From assembly GCA_001632435.1 (NCBI GenBank), contig KV423914.1, positions 475,764-539,763 on the forward strand: a stretch of DNA of 64,000 bases, read 5' to 3'. The stretch is from Calocera cornea HHB12733 (lineage: Eukaryota > Basidiomycota > Dacrymycetes > Dacrymycetales > Dacrymycetaceae). Below, in pieces: positions 22,571 to 34,908 of the stretch. How positions within the stretch are numbered: the first letter of the stretch is position 1; every line of letters begins with the position of its first letter. The notes below the pieces were generated by a model, which was not told the origin of the DNA, searched no databases, and worked only from the letters and a program-made list of their open reading frames with translations. A program made the translations under genes and the position numbers.

Positions 22571-25500
22571 ATGGTCCGCTCATACCTGCGCTGGGGACCA
22601 ACTCAGGCGTTTGGCATAATCTGCAGTCCTGGGGCTAATGGGGCGTTTGACGGGAAATTGGCATACGTGCCTGGGCTGGAAGATGTCCTGGTGTGGGACG
22701 TGAAGAAGGCACAACTGGCGCGTCCCAGAATCCTGTTGTGGGTGTTACTTGCTGACTAGTCCTCCAGCTCGAAATGTGGCACGAAACTGGACACAGAGAG
22801 GAAGTGACATGCATCCTCCGCTCGCCCAAGGAGGACATCTTCGCGGTCGGCTACGCGGACGGGTCCATCCGCCTCTGGAACTCCACGACAGGCACTGTGG
22901 AGGTCGCGCTCAACGGGCACAAGCGCGCCGTCACCGCGATGGCCTTCGATAAAGAGGGCACGCGTTTGGCGTCGGGATCGATGGACACGGACCTGATCGT
23001 GTGGGACGTGGTTGCTGAGACGGGCTTGTTCAGGCTCAGGGGCCACAGGGACCAGATCACCTCCATCCGGTTCCTGCAGACGCCCTTGTCGCTCGACGAT
23101 CCCTCCACGTCCGATGCGCCAACGGTGTCGACTACTTCTCTTCCCGGATACCTTGTGACCACGGCGAAGGACACATTCCTGAAGCTTTGGGACCTCGGCA
23201 CGCAGCACTGTATCCAGACGACCGTCGCGCACCGCGCTGAGATCTGGGCGATGGACATCAACCCCGCGGAGGACACGATCATCACTGGATCGGGAGATGG
23301 AGAGCTCAAGGCGTGGAAGATCGACCGTGCTGCTCTCGGCGAAGGGCTGCGAGAAGAAGAATCCGGGAAGATCTCGAAGTTCATCCAGCCCCTTGGCAGC
23401 TTGCCGAATTCGCACAATAGCAAGGTCGCGCAAATCGCGTTCCACCAGAGCGGGCTGTATGTGGCGGTACAAAACCAGGAGAAGGCCGTGCAGGTCTTCC
23501 GGGTCAGAAGTGAGGAAGAAGTGAGGAAGAAGATGGCGCGTAGGAAGAGGCGTGTGAAGGAGAAGAAGAAGGGCAAGGGCAAGGAGACGACCGGCGATGC
23601 GGAGGATGTGGATATGGCTGATGCGCATGCCGAGGACGGGCCTATCGCACTGGAAGACCTCTACACCAACCATGTCATCGTTCGTGGGAGTGGGAAGATA
23701 CGGGGGTTTGACTTCGTGGCTGAAGATGCTGGGCTGAAGGGCGATGTTCAGGTGCTTTTTTGCAATTCACTCATCGCAGCAACATTCTAACTCCAAAACC
23801 AGATCTTCTTGTCACTCGCATCCAACGCGATGGAAGTGTGGACAGTACCTTCGCCCTCGAAGCTAAAAGTCGATCCCACGACGGAGCCTGCCCGGGCATA
23901 CGGCCTGGACCTCCCTGGACATCGTACCGACATTCGGACGCTGGCGCTAAGCTCAGATGACGAGCTGCTTGCATCTGCTTCAAATGGTGCGTACATCTCA
24001 ATGTGGTGGTTTCCGGCAGAAGTAAAGAACGTTGTAGGTGCCCTAAAGATCTGGAACGTCAAGACATTGGCATGCATCCGGACCATGGAATGCGGCTACG
24101 CGATATGCAGCACTTTCCTTCCCGGTGATCGTCAAGTGGCGGTTGGGACCAAATCTGGTGAAATCTTGCTCTACGATATCGCTTCGGCCTCCTTGATCGA
24201 GACGATCAAGGCACATGAGGGAACAGTGTGGTCCTTCGACGTACGTCCGGATGGGAAGGGCCTTGTTAGCGGAAGTGCCGACAAGGATGTCAAGTTCTGG
24301 GATTTGGAACCTGCAAACGCCGAAGGTGGTGGTCCTGTAAGTCTGTTCCATCACTGCGGAGTATCGTTACTGATCAAGCGTGCAGAGCTCTAGACAGCCC
24401 CTTACGCTAAGCCACGCGAAAACGCTCAAGATGAGTGACGACGTCCTCGGAGTCTGCTATAGCCCCAACGGCAAGCTCGTTGCCGTTTCGCTGCTTGATT
24501 CGACCGTGAAGATCTTTTATGAAGACAGCTTGAAGTTCTTCCTGTCTCTATATGGCCACAAGGTACTCGTCATCATATGTCAGTCGCATTCATCCCTGCT
24601 GACTATCCCTCCAGCTTCCAGTACTCTCGATGGCAATCTCCAGCGATTCGAAGCTCATCGTGACATGCTCCGCGGACAAGAACGTCAAGATCTGGGGTCT
24701 TGACTTCGGTGATTGTCACAAATCCATCTTCGCTCATGACGAGAGCATCATGCAAGTCGGTTTCGAACCACGGACTCACAACTTCTGGTCCGTGGGAAAG
24801 GACAAGCTTCTCAAGTACTGGGATGGCGACAAGGTATACCTCTTTGTCTCTTCTGGGAATCCGCTTGCTGACATCATATGCGCAGTTCGAGAATATTCAG
24901 AAGCTCGAAGGTCATCATGGGGAGATATGGGCTTTGGCTGTCGCACATAACGGTCGGTTTGTTGTCACGGGCTCGCACGACAAGTCCATTCGTATATGGG
25001 AGAAGACTGACGAACCAGTACGTCAAGCAGACTGCACATGGCGGGTCGTAATTGACGTTGGTTATAGCTGTTCCTGGAAGAAGAGCGCGAAAGAGAAATG
25101 GAGGAGATGTACGAACGCGGAATTGCGGACAGTATGAATCGTGAAGATCAGCCAATCGGAGGCGATGGCGAAGAGGTTGCCGGCCCCGAATCGACCGAGG
25201 TCAACAAGCAGACCGCTGAAACGCTTATGGCTGGCGAACGTATCATAGAAGCATTGGACGTAGCCGATGCCGAGCGAGCGTCATGGAAGCAATATGAAGC
25301 TGCGACCGCCGGCATGAGCGAGGACCAGAAAGCGAAAGTTCCACCGCCGACAAAGCATGCCTTGCTTGCTGCACTTGGAGACGTGGAGCCCGCGGCGTAT
25401 GTGCTCAGCACTGTAGCGAAGGTTCCGACTGCGGCGCTCTATGATGCTCTTCTTGTCCTGCCGTTTGCCAATGTTATCTCCTTGATGCATTATTTGGATG

Positions 25501-25868
25501 AGTGGGCCCAGCGGGTACGTTTTTGCAATGTCTTGGATTAATGTGGATCCCATATTGACGCCGTCTAGGAATGGAATATCGCCTTGACCTCTCGTATCCT
25601 GGTGTTCCTGCTCAAGCTTCATCACCACCAGATCGTCGCCAACCGAACGATGCGGACTGTGCTCATACCTCTGCGTACTCACCTTCGTGAAGCGCTCAAG
25701 CGCCAAAAGGAGTCGATTGGCTACAACTTGGCTGCTCTCCGGTATATTCGCCGGCAGGACGAAGCCAACCGGACTGCCGAGATGTACGAGGAGGGACTTG
25801 ACGAGAAGACCATCAAGGACCGAATCACCGGAGGGAAAAAGAGAAAGAGAGTCAACATTCGTGCATGA
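22571..25868 (+). CDS. UTP12: U3 snoRNP / small-subunit processome WD40 protein Utp12 (Dip2)
   Basis: About nine exons encode a protein near 970 residues. It opens with [20 protein letters not shown], a start shared by Utp12/WDR3 proteins. Two WD40 propellers follow, visible as repeated GH...WD units (for example [46 protein letters not shown]-like). The second propeller has [19 protein letters not shown] and [20 protein letters not shown]. The C-terminal Utp12 domain contains [19 protein letters not shown] and [16 protein letters not shown], and ends in basic [10 protein letters not shown], a likely nuclear or nucleolar signal. Utp12 belongs to the UTP-B module needed for 18S rRNA processing. 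The first intron (22718-22767) appears to use a GC donor. Confidence 0.93.
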
Positions 25869-25942
25869 GGTGCCGTTACTCTATACATCTTGGCATGGTG
25901 TGTCTTTGTGGTATCTGGAACGAAAGTGGAGAGTTGCGATGA

Positions 25943-26728
25943 TCAGAGTCCTTGCGGGCCCCATAAGGATATGTCCCTGGAGCAATATCATCATCCGCGA
26001 CCATGCATCATCATTGATTGGAGCGCACCACTGGGCAGGTTTACTGGCAAGCCTCATCTTGACACCTTCAATCACTCCTTGCGAGAGCGGTGCAAGTGCT
26101 TCGAACGTGGCTTGACTAACGTCGACATGCTTGCCTTGGCAGCCTGCGCAGGTGTCGACGACTCGGCAGCTCACGCATTTGGACCCATTACAGACTCAAC
26201 CTTTACGTCAATGAACTGAAACAAGATCTAAGAGCAACCACATACGTTCGAGGAAGGTGAAGCACTTGGGCTTGTCCGACCAGCCCTCTAAAGTGAGCGC
26301 GCATACATACGACGTGTCGGTCGGTTGCCAAATGGCTTCAGCCCAGCAGCTACATATATGCGCAGATTCTCAGCGTCTAGCGAAAGCCAGAGCCGCACCA
26401 GTACCTACCTCGGATCAAGCAATCCGTTCCCACTATACCAAGTCACTTTAACACTCTCCGAGGTACCCTCAGCTTTGATGGAGTTGACCAGCTCCTTGAC
26501 GCTCGCGCGTTTTGCCAGCCCAACCGCCTCTGTTTCATTGCGGCCTTGCAAACCGTCGGACGGTTCTGCCATCGAGTCGGATGGATCCCATTCTGCCAAT
26601 CGCGCAGGAAAGGGTAGGTGTCCATGTGTGGGGTTTCGTCTAGAGTGCGTGGATGAATGCAGGATTGGGCTTGCGAATGCAGATTGTAGAAGACCGAGTA
26701 TTATGAGAGCGACTGTAAAGTAAAGCAT
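25943..26728 (-). CDS. secreted double-psi beta-barrel (RlpA/barwin-like) protein
   Basis: Four exons on the minus strand. The start MLYFTVALIILGLLQSAFAS is a clear signal peptide; a propeptide follows and ends at GLAKR, a likely Kex2 cleavage site. The mature part has KVTWYSGNGLLDPSCW, a segment with VCALTLEGW and KCFTFLELCN, then CVSCRVVDTCAGCQGKHVDV, SQATFEALAPLSQGVIEGVK and a short end WDISLWGPQGL. The GxGTWY-like opening, VVDTCxGC and the DVSxxxFEALAxLxxGVI block are the double-psi beta-barrel fold of RlpA-like, barwin-like and expansin-related proteins. Such fungal proteins bind or loosen polysaccharide or inhibit plant proteases; the exact role is unknown. An ORF continues to 25881 if the last intron is ignored, but splicing gives a more family-like end. 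The gene is convergent with Utp12, 75 bp away. Confidence 0.75.
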
Positions 26729-27065
26729 GTTTGAGGGAATGCACAGGTAGTCGATCGATGTGCTTGAGAGACGAGAATATAAGTGAAGTAAGGAACACAA
26801 CGGACCAGGACGAACGCGGCGGCGAGGTGGTGGAATGAGCTATTTTTAGAATAACCCTTCGGAGGTTCTTGATGAGACATCACGCAAGCAGGACAGTTGA
26901 CGCAGTGACCTTGGTTCACACAACTCGTTCACCATCTCAAGACGTCCGGGTAAGCTATAAATTAGTCCTCTAATCTAGCTCTACATGAGATTAGTACCTT
27001 CGGTATGATGATGTCCTCTATATGGGCTGCTGGAGATATGGTACAAATGCGTCCGAGACAGAAGG

Positions 27066-29007
27066 TTACAGCATGCTGAGGATGATCGCGGCTAGGGCGG
27101 CCGAGCCGATGAACATGAAGATGTCTACGGGCGAGCGAATCAGCAGCTGCGCATACACGATGCTGGATGACGAGACGTACATTGAACAAGGAGGAAGGCC
27201 GCCAGAGTATCCGCCTTTCCATCTGGAGAGTAGAGCTGAGTGATGACGAGTTGGTTAACGGCCCCAGGTGTTCCGGAGAGGAACATGATGACGAAGCGCA
27301 GGGCAAGGGCATTGGGTGGAATGAGGGAGGTGTGGTAGGTGAGATACTGCGTCAATGCGACGCCGCAAACGGGAAGAATGACGCATTTTATTGCTGTCAT
27401 GCCGAGCATTGCCATAAGGGGAAGCTTGGTGATGGGGCGAGGAATCTGCATATATCTGTCAGACAAGGACACTGCGGATGAAAACACCGAATCGCGTACG
27501 TCCATACGAGCGAAACTGTTGCCGAGCAGCATAAGACCTTGGGGCACCGAAATACCGCCCATGAAGCTCGCCGTGTTCAGGATGAACTCCAGACAAGGAT
27601 TGCCGTCAGGACCAAGCGCAAATCCGTAGTACCTGTCACCCGGCTCTAGCTGCACGAAAAGTGCCTTGAGAGGCTGAATGAGGGAGATCGGGAGGGCCAG
27701 AACGATGGACAGCGTCACAGGGCTTGACGCGTTCTTGAGCATAAACCACACAACGTGAAGAGGCAAAGAGGACGAGTGCGCCCAGAACTTCTTCCACGGG
27801 GTGGTGATGGGCTCCATCGCCTGCACAAAGCGCACATGCAAGCGCCTTACAAAGTGAGGCACAAATCGTGAGTATGCAGGTGCAGTTTGCGCCTGCGCTG
27901 GTTCGGGCACAGCCATTGCAGGCACTGTCACATTCGTCGTGGAGTTGGACGGGCTGAGCTTTTCTGCCGTCGATGTTGACGCGACATGATGTTGGGCATG
28001 GTGTGTCGGGTGAAGCGGACCAAGACCCGGCTCGCCGGCGAGCGCCTCTGCTTCGGTACTTCCAGCAGCCTTCTCCTGCTCTCGAAGCATCCGCTCTTCA
28101 ATGTCGTGCTCGATTTCTGGAGATATGCTAAGCCGTGGCCCTAAACCCACAAAAATCACACTTACTGGTCTCCTCTCCGAACGCCTCCGGATCATGCGCA
28201 ACGTCTTTCTGCTTGCCGCTCCGCACTCTCGCCCAAAACGCCTTCATATCGCGCGACCGCCTGCTCCACCTCTCCTTGATCGTCTCGGGGATCTCGTACC
28301 CGTTCTCGTCAAGCGGAACCTTGTCGGGATCGGCGAAGTCATACCTGACCGTCTTCCAAAACCCGGTGGCAAAGTACGTGATCTGGAAGGCGACGATGAA
28401 CACGGCGATGAAGGCGATACCGAGCTGAGTGTCTGCCGTTCCGCTGAAGGGTGCGTGCATGAAGACGGTGAGCAGCACGGCTGTGGGGAGGTTGTTCCAG
28501 TTCGACATGGCGCCGCAGGTGACGAGGCCCCAGCGGAACTGACGGGGAACAAAGACGATCTCCTGGAGGATCAAGGTCATCAGGAGACCGGCAAACTGAG
28601 TCACGATAAGCCAGAGTAGGTTACTGTTCCAACGAGTGACTTACGATGTAGAAAAAGGCCATTAGGAAGATTGGCGCCAGAGCTGTGATATTTGAGCTGT
28701 TGAAAGCGGGAACGATGCTGGAGAACACCAGGCATGGTAGCGCAACGTTCTATCAGCGAGCAAATTTGATGAGCATCGCCAGGACGGAGTTGCACACGAC
28801 CAACTACGCACAACGTTGACCACCGCCGATCCCTTTGCCCCCTGTGGTGTCCATAACCCGTTCTTCGTGAGAACAAAGCCGGCAAGGATGGTCAAGAAGG
28901 TCTTGAGCAGTGGCACAAAGCTGTAGCCGCATCAGTGTTCGGTCGATTCGCGATATGAGAGCACCGGCGTACCCCGCATAGATGTAGTAGCCCGCCGCAC
29001 TCGTCAT
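27066..29007 (-). CDS. PIN-like auxin efflux carrier family protein
   Basis: Six exons on the minus strand. N-terminal membrane helices: GYYIYAGFVPLLKTFLTILA, FVLTKNGLW, then VALPCLVFSSIVPAF and FLMAFFYIFAGLLMTLIL. Next come RQFRWGLVTCGAMSNWNNLP (the family's most conserved block) and AVLLTVF. A long cytosolic loop (about 200 residues, charged, with AQAQ and His-rich parts) separates this from the C-terminal helices, which include NASSPVTLSIVLALPISLIQ, TASFMGGISVPQGLMLLGNS and VIMFLSGTPGAVNQLVITQL. The last intron (57 nt) restores LLVQYIFMFIGSAALAA and the stop at 27066-27068. Fungal members (PILS/ECM3-like) sit in ER or plasma membrane; the substrate is unknown. Confidence 0.88.
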
Positions 29008-31914
29008 ATCCTGCGGATGTTACAATCTACAGTCTATCGCAGATATTACGGCCTCTTCAGGCCGGTCGTAAGAGTCCAGCAGAGGGCAAGCGCGGGTATC
29101 GGCGCGCATTCCCAGCGCATTTCGTATATATAGAACGATGAGGCGGCCTTCGCCCCGCTCGGTCGGCCGTATTGAGGGCGCCGGTCCGGGTCCTCTGCCG
29201 GGGCGCGGGAGGCAAGCGGAGCACCCGTCCCGGGACCGGCGTACACGGGGCTTTTTTGCCTTGGCCCGTCGGCCGCTCGGGTGTGCGCGTCCGAACGACT
29301 AGACAGGCGCCGCACGAAACAACGCCGACCGGTAATCCCTTGCCCCCACTTTGCACCGCACTCTGCTGATAGCGAGGCTCTAACCGATTGAGAGAAGGTG
29401 CGGCGATCAGTGTTGGAACGTCGGGCCTCGGCTCCCGGCGGCTGTGATGTACACGAGGAAACCGCGCGGCCGAGAACACGCATTCAATGAGGTCCAAGCG
29501 AAAGCGAATGTTCGCAATGCAGCTATAATTAATAGTCGCTGCTTCGGACTTGAGGTGCTATCGTGAGAGCCGGGGTTGCGAAAATGGGGAGACGTTGAAA
29601 GGGCGTCGATAGTAAGTATGGTGACGCAACGCACCCGACATATGAGCCGGGGCCGACCGCCGACGCCTTTTCGGGCTCAGTGCCGAGGAAAGCGGGGCAT
29701 CGCTCGTCTCTGCGACACCAACAATGCGCCGAGCGATACCCCCTTTGTTATGCATCAGATGTCTAGCACAATATTGATTAACGCCGAACCCCATTGTCGC
29801 CGGAGAGGGGGCTGACAACCCCGCGCGATCGCGCGATCGCCGCGCATCCGCCGACGCGCGACACCTCCCCCACTTCTGCAAGCCTTCGTGCTGCTCAAGC
29901 CGGTGCTCACGGCGTCGGCAGAGCCTATTTACCGTAAGCAAGTAAAGGATGCATGCCGCTGGGTCGGGCAGAAGGCCGCGCAGGTGAGGCAGAGGTGTGG
30001 GATGTTGTGCCAAGACGTGCTGGGGGTGCGCGGGGATGACGTGCCATATCCCCGGTTTGGCTCGGGTAGAATCGAGAGTCACGCGTCTCATGCGGTCTGA
30101 GCCGCGGGATCGCCAGCCTGATGAACAGGACCCGCCGTCATGCCAAGCTTCGGCAGCAGTAGCCCGCACAAATATGGGAATACGAACATGCTTTGCTTCT
30201 GTTTCTGGCCCGGCTGCTTCTCCCGTTCTTTCCCAGTCGTTGCCAGGGTGGTTGTGCTCGTGATTGTGTGCTTACGAGTCTGCTGCTTATCATACACAAA
30301 GCGACCGTTGTCAGCTGGACACGCGCACAAAGCCCGTAGATTCGACTCCACGATCTAAGATAGCGGATTAAGCTTCCATCGTCACAACGATTCAAAAAGG
30401 GCCTTGGTGTGAAAATCTCTGTGTGAAGCAGAAAGGTGCGAGATAGAGATAGTGGGGCCGGTGATTACACTCTGCTCCGGCGGGTGATGGTCGCGGCTCG
30501 GGATATGAGCTGCATGAAAAAGCAATATTCGTGCTTACCAGTTTACGGCCCGAGGGGCACCAGGCGGTAAGCGGGGGAGTGCCCCATTTGGTAAGCGCAA
30601 TGGAGATGGTGGTGAATGGACGGGTCTTTTAAGCGCCTGCCCGGCGCGGTTTCGAGGGCACGGAAGGCGCGGCGGCGGTGTTGCTGCGCTAGGAACGATC
30701 GGGGCCTTGCCGATCTGACAGCGTGATTGGCCTATTCAAATTGGTGTAACTACTTAATGTAACAGGGCAGGTGACGTCGTGTCATGTCGTCGTGGCGCGG
30801 TGCGGTTTTCGCACTCCGGCCCGTGAATGCGAAGAAAGATAGGGCATGTCGGAGCTGCATGCTCCGTCCGGGCAGGAGCCGGAGCTGGAGCGGGCGATGG
30901 AAATGGAGCGAAGATGGTAGGAAGATGCGAGATGGAACGATGGAAAAGATAAATTACAGTTAGTTATGAAATTTTCCGGGCGGGCGCGCACATTGGCTGG
31001 CGTTTGAGCCACCGGGTGGGGGCGAGTACCGGTAGCGCGGCGTGCGTTTGTGGAGTTGCAGCTGAGGCCTTGACAGCTCGTTCGGCTGGCGCGAGCGCAA
31101 ACTCTGGAGCCGCTTGCGCGTGACAACGGCTCGCCGGCAGCAAGGGACGGGCTCGGGACAGGACGGGCCATTGGGGCTGCAGATCTTCCTCGCTTAGGTG
31201 CATTGTCGGGCGTTGTAGTTGACAGGTTGTAGGAGGAGTCAGGATTTCTGCAACTTTTCACTATTGATATTCGGGTGTGGCATAGGCAAGCGAGCGCCCG
31301 CTGGCTGCGGGTTAGGGCGATAACGGAGGGGAGTGGCAGAACGGGGGCAGGGCGGGCGTGGCTTGTTGTCAAGGGGCTGCGACAGCGGGAGCAAAAGGAA
31401 GGCGGGAGCGGGAAGGAAAAGAAGGACATCGCGCCTGGGCAGCTGAGTGCTGTGCCGTGCCGTGCCGTGTGCCCATCCCCCGCTCGCCGTTGGCCGCCCT
31501 GGAACCGCGAGGCAGAAAGGCGCAAACCCCCCCCACCTGAGGCACACGGGGGCAAATCATCTCATCCACGGGCTGCCTGCACCCTCACCACCCGCTCTCT
31601 CCCCCTGCCCCCGAGCACCATCACGCTACGGCAGGGCAACCCGCTTTCCCTCCTTTCCTCATCACCTCCCCCTTCTCCCCTCCCCTCCCGCCGGTCCTCC
31701 CTTTCTCTCTTCTCTTCTTCTCATTCTCCCCTCACTCTCACAGCCCCGTGAGACTCCACCGCCTCCCATCCCTTTCTTGCCCTTTCATCCGCCCAGTCTC
31801 GTTATCTGCCGTCTGACCCAGCCCACATCCCCATCACCCTACTGCACACCCGTCTAATACCACCTCCATCCACGTCCACATCGACCAGGCTCGCCCCCCT
31901 CCCATTCCACCACA
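29008..31914. other. 2.9-kb intergenic region without a supported gene
   Basis: No gene is supported. Open frames such as 29558-30169 and 30782-31555 on the minus strand lack any recognisable domain. A 16-bp perfect palindrome of GCGATCGC repeated twice lies at 29825-29840. From about 31560 to 31910 the + strand is strongly pyrimidine-rich with long C/T tracts, ending just before the RGS start; this is probably its promoter and leader. Such a long 5' region fits a developmentally regulated gene (inference). Confidence 0.45.
31560..31914 (+). promoter_or_regulatory. pyrimidine-rich promoter/leader of the RGS gene
   Basis: A 350-bp stretch made mostly of C and T on the + strand (for example 31650-31745), followed by the ATG at 31915 in good context (CACAATGG). 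Long CT tracts near the start of transcription are common for highly or stably expressed fungal genes. No TATA box is obvious. Confidence 0.45.
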
Positions 31915-34171
31915 ATGGCCACTCTCCCAGGCCAGGCAGGGCGCGCCAGCCACTCGTCATCCCATATGATGAAGACGACCAAGAGGGGTCGTCCGTATCT
32001 AAAGGTGCGTCCAGTCACGTCGCACCTCATCAGACTGTACCTTACTCATCATGATCGCCAACCTCCAGGACACGGTGGATCTCTTCGCCACCCTCGTCGT
32101 CTCCCTCGACCTCACAACACACCGACAGTTCTTCCGACAAATCCCTAATAGCTTCACTACGTACGTATTCCCACCTGATGACAGCCAAGACACGCTCAGC
32201 TAAGGCCATTCATACAGTGACGAGGCATGCGCCAATCTGTCGAACCTCAAGTTTGCGCAGTCCACCCGTGGGCCGGACCCCAAGGACCCTACCCGCATCG
32301 TTACCACCACGACAACGACAACGTTCTCCATGTCGCGCGAAATGGCAAAGTCGATGTGCCAGCACTTCATGGATGCGCGTCTCATCGAGAACGCGGGCGA
32401 CAGGCAGTCAAACATCTTCAAGGATCGCGGCACGTACCAGGTCACTCCTAAGGGCCTGCACATCCTCGAACGCTTCATCACGAGGAACGGCATGACCGCC
32501 GACCACCTCGTCAAGGTGTTCGCCACCCAGCCGATCTGCATGAAGCTCCTCCATCTCGAGCGCCGACCGGACGACGACGACATCATCATCTCCCAGATTC
32601 CGATCGTTGACCTCTTCCGTCGATTCGCCGGCAGGCAGCCCAACTACCCCACCACTTCTGACTCTAACATGCCTCCGGACCCGGCACAGGAGCATAACGA
32701 GCGTTCAAAGGGTATCTTCCTGCAAGATGTGACGGAGCGTCTTGAGGGGCAGAAGAGCGCACAGCTATTCCGCTTCTGTTTCTACTCGCCCGCCGCTCTT
32801 GATTGGCTATGCGACTTCTCCAACATCGTCGCCCGGGATGAAGCCGCGGAGCTCATGGCGCATTTCGTTCGGTATCAGCTCATTCAATACGTCACGGATC
32901 ATTCCAGCAGGAGGGAGGATACCATCAGCTTCGAGGTCAAGGGGGGCCCGGGGACGACCTTGCGGGCTCTGGTGAGTTCATACATGCGCATACACTTCGA
33001 TATCATTGCTAACCCTTTCTGCAGCCGAAGGCAGAGTTTATCTGCAACCCCAAGACTCTGTACCGCATCACGGAGGAGGGTCAGCGGACGGCTCGCTGGA
33101 ATGCACCTCCGCGTGCTGCCGGAGCCACCACTGGTTCCGCACCCACCGCTGCTGTCACCACTGGCGAGACCAGCGGACGCCCGTCTGAAGACAGCAGCGA
33201 GGTGCACGCCGTGGACATTAACTACGGCCCTGGTCCTGGCACGGGTGTGGGTGGTGCAAAGGGTCTTGCCGGCGCACAGGAGGCGCAGGCGACGCTGCAG
33301 CGGCGGGGTAGTGTGGCAGAGCGACTGAACAAGCTCGAGGAGAGCATGGTGCATGACTCGCCCAAAGAGAGCAACACGGACCGACTCAAGTTCATCCTCA
33401 GCGAGCCGGCGCTGCGCTCGCTCTTCCGCGACTTCCTCCGCGGCAACTTCTGCGAGGAGAATCTGTCTTTCTGGCTCGAAGTCGAGGACCTCAAGCGCCG
33501 CTTCGGCACGTCTTCCTCTGCCTCGGCGGCGACTGCCGCGCCTACGACGGGCAAGGGCAGCCAGATGGAGAAGCACCAGGATGGGTTGATCAAGATGGCG
33601 TTCGTCATCTTCAACACCTTCCTGGCGCACTCTAGCCCGTGCGAGCTCAACATCGACCACGGCTTGCGCAACGAGCTGGACGCCTACCTCAGCAATGTCC
33701 TGTCGGTCGATGGGAAGGGATTTGTGGGCAAGGTCGAGCCCGCGCAGACTGCGCAGTTCACTGCCACACAGCTGCAGAACATGATCCGGTTGTACGAGCG
33801 GATCCAGAACCATGTCTTCCGATTGATGGCTACCGACTCGGTGCCGAAGGTGCGTTATCTATCCCTTCTTTCGGGACCAGGTTGCTGATCGATCATAACA
33901 GTTCGTCAAGACGAAGCAATTCGTTGCTCTGCGTCAGTACGTGCAAGGCCTCGAGCAGGTGGATGCCGACTTCCGTATGGCAACGGAGTCTGTTGCCTCG
34001 CCGCCTACGGCCGCCGTCGGCGCGCAGCACGACTTCGACAGCTTCGGCGATGAGCTGACTGGCCGGACGTTCATGACTGTTTCCACCGCTGCGAATGAGA
34101 AGGCACGTGCGCTGGCCGCCAAGGCAGAGGCGAAGCGCATCGGTGTCAATGTCCCGGCTTCTGCTCGATAA
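31915..34171 (+). CDS. RGS-domain regulator of G-protein signalling (FlbA/Thn1/Sst2 type)
   Basis: Five or more exons, about 640 residues. N-terminal part: KDTVDLFATLVVSLDLTTHR then HFMDARLIENAGDRQSNIFK, with TYQVTPKGLHILERF: a DEP-type domain. A second related region includes VTERLEGQKSAQLFRF and FVRYQLIQYVTD. The RGS domain is RLKFILSEPALRSLFRDFLR, GNFCEENLSFWLEVEDL, a Ser/Ala-rich insert, then NELDAYLSNVLSVDGKGF and ATQLQNMIRLYERIQNHVF. RGS proteins speed GTP hydrolysis by G-alpha subunits; the DEP domains target them to the receptor. In Aspergillus FlbA it governs growth versus sporulation; in Schizophyllum the orthologue thn1 controls aerial hyphae and hydrophobin expression. The overall order identifies the group firmly. 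Confidence 0.92.
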
Positions 34172-34908
34172 TCATCCCTTTCCGCTATACGCCGCCCATC
34201 TACGACGCGCTGTTCATGATCATCCGCCACCCTTCTGCGACCACCTGCGGCCCTCGCTTCAGAGGCCCAGAACGCATAATGCTTGCTTTTTCAACCCGAC
34301 CGCCTTTTCCTCTGTTGTCTTATTCCACTCTATTCCACTCTATTTGGTAACCGTCCGGCTGGACGACACGCATCTCATAGCCCTTTACAAAGCAAAGATA
34401 TACTTGTACACGAGTAATAGCCACCGTGGGGCGGCCAATGATCATTGTTTGATAAACATTGTGCGGCGCTTGCTCCGGACTGCTGCGACGGTCCTCTGGA
34501 TGGGGGCGGCCAAAGTGCTTGACGTGGTGAGGGAAGCGGACAGGTAATGAGCCCTCTTCATTGATAATGAAGCAGCGGACAGTATTGACCCGCATAGTGA
34601 CGTTTTCTAGCCAAATCCAGACATGCCTTCTCTGCATGTTGCATGTTGTATAGTAGCTTTGAGACAACTGTAGTGAAAGAGAGCGTCAAGGGACGCTGCA
34701 GTGCGAAGGTTCCCTCCGCGGGCATAAGGCTAAGTTAACCAAATTAGGGTCATTGTTATCAGCAATTTAGAGCAACATCAACAATGCATACAAATACCAC
34801 AGGGAACATGTAGGATCACATTTCAGATGGAAGGGTACTGAGACATGGCTGTAACTATTGGACAATGACATTCTTCTGAAGCCTACTGTTTCAAGGGCGA
34901 TGAGCCGC
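34172..34908. other. intergenic
   Basis: Downstream of the RGS gene. The first 200 bp are probably its 3' UTR. A duplicated TATTCCACTC occurs at about 34320-34341. The remainder is AT-richer than average; no gene is supported. Confidence 0.35.

Noticed and set aside
25881..26174. Longer C-terminus for the double-psi-barrel protein, ending at 25881
   Set aside because: The tail beyond AQW is unlike the family, and a good GTGCGC...TCCAG intron gives a compact, family-like end at 25943.
27060..27170. Apparent frameshift near the C-terminus of the PIN-like carrier
   Set aside because: A 57-nt intron (GTACGT...CCGTAG) joins LLVQ to YIFMFIGSAALAA and removes the need for a frameshift.
28128..28201. 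Very short (25-34 nt) introns or frameshift in the loop of the PIN-like carrier
   Set aside because: A 48-nt GTAAGT...CTCCAG intron gives the right phase (EETKIEHDIEER), so no unusually short intron is required.
29558..30169. 203-codon open frame on the minus strand
   Set aside because: No domain, many Arg and His residues from GC-rich triplets, no plausible splice structure or start context.
30325..30360. tRNA-like B-box (GATTCGACTCC) near 30339
   Set aside because: No matching acceptor stem, A box or anticodon arm could be drawn around it.
30782..31555. 257-codon open frame on the minus strand upstream of the RGS gene
   Set aside because: Low-complexity composition (Arg, Ser, Pro, Ala), no recognisable domain, overlapped by the pyrimidine-rich promoter of the RGS gene. 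Probably a chance frame in GC-rich DNA.
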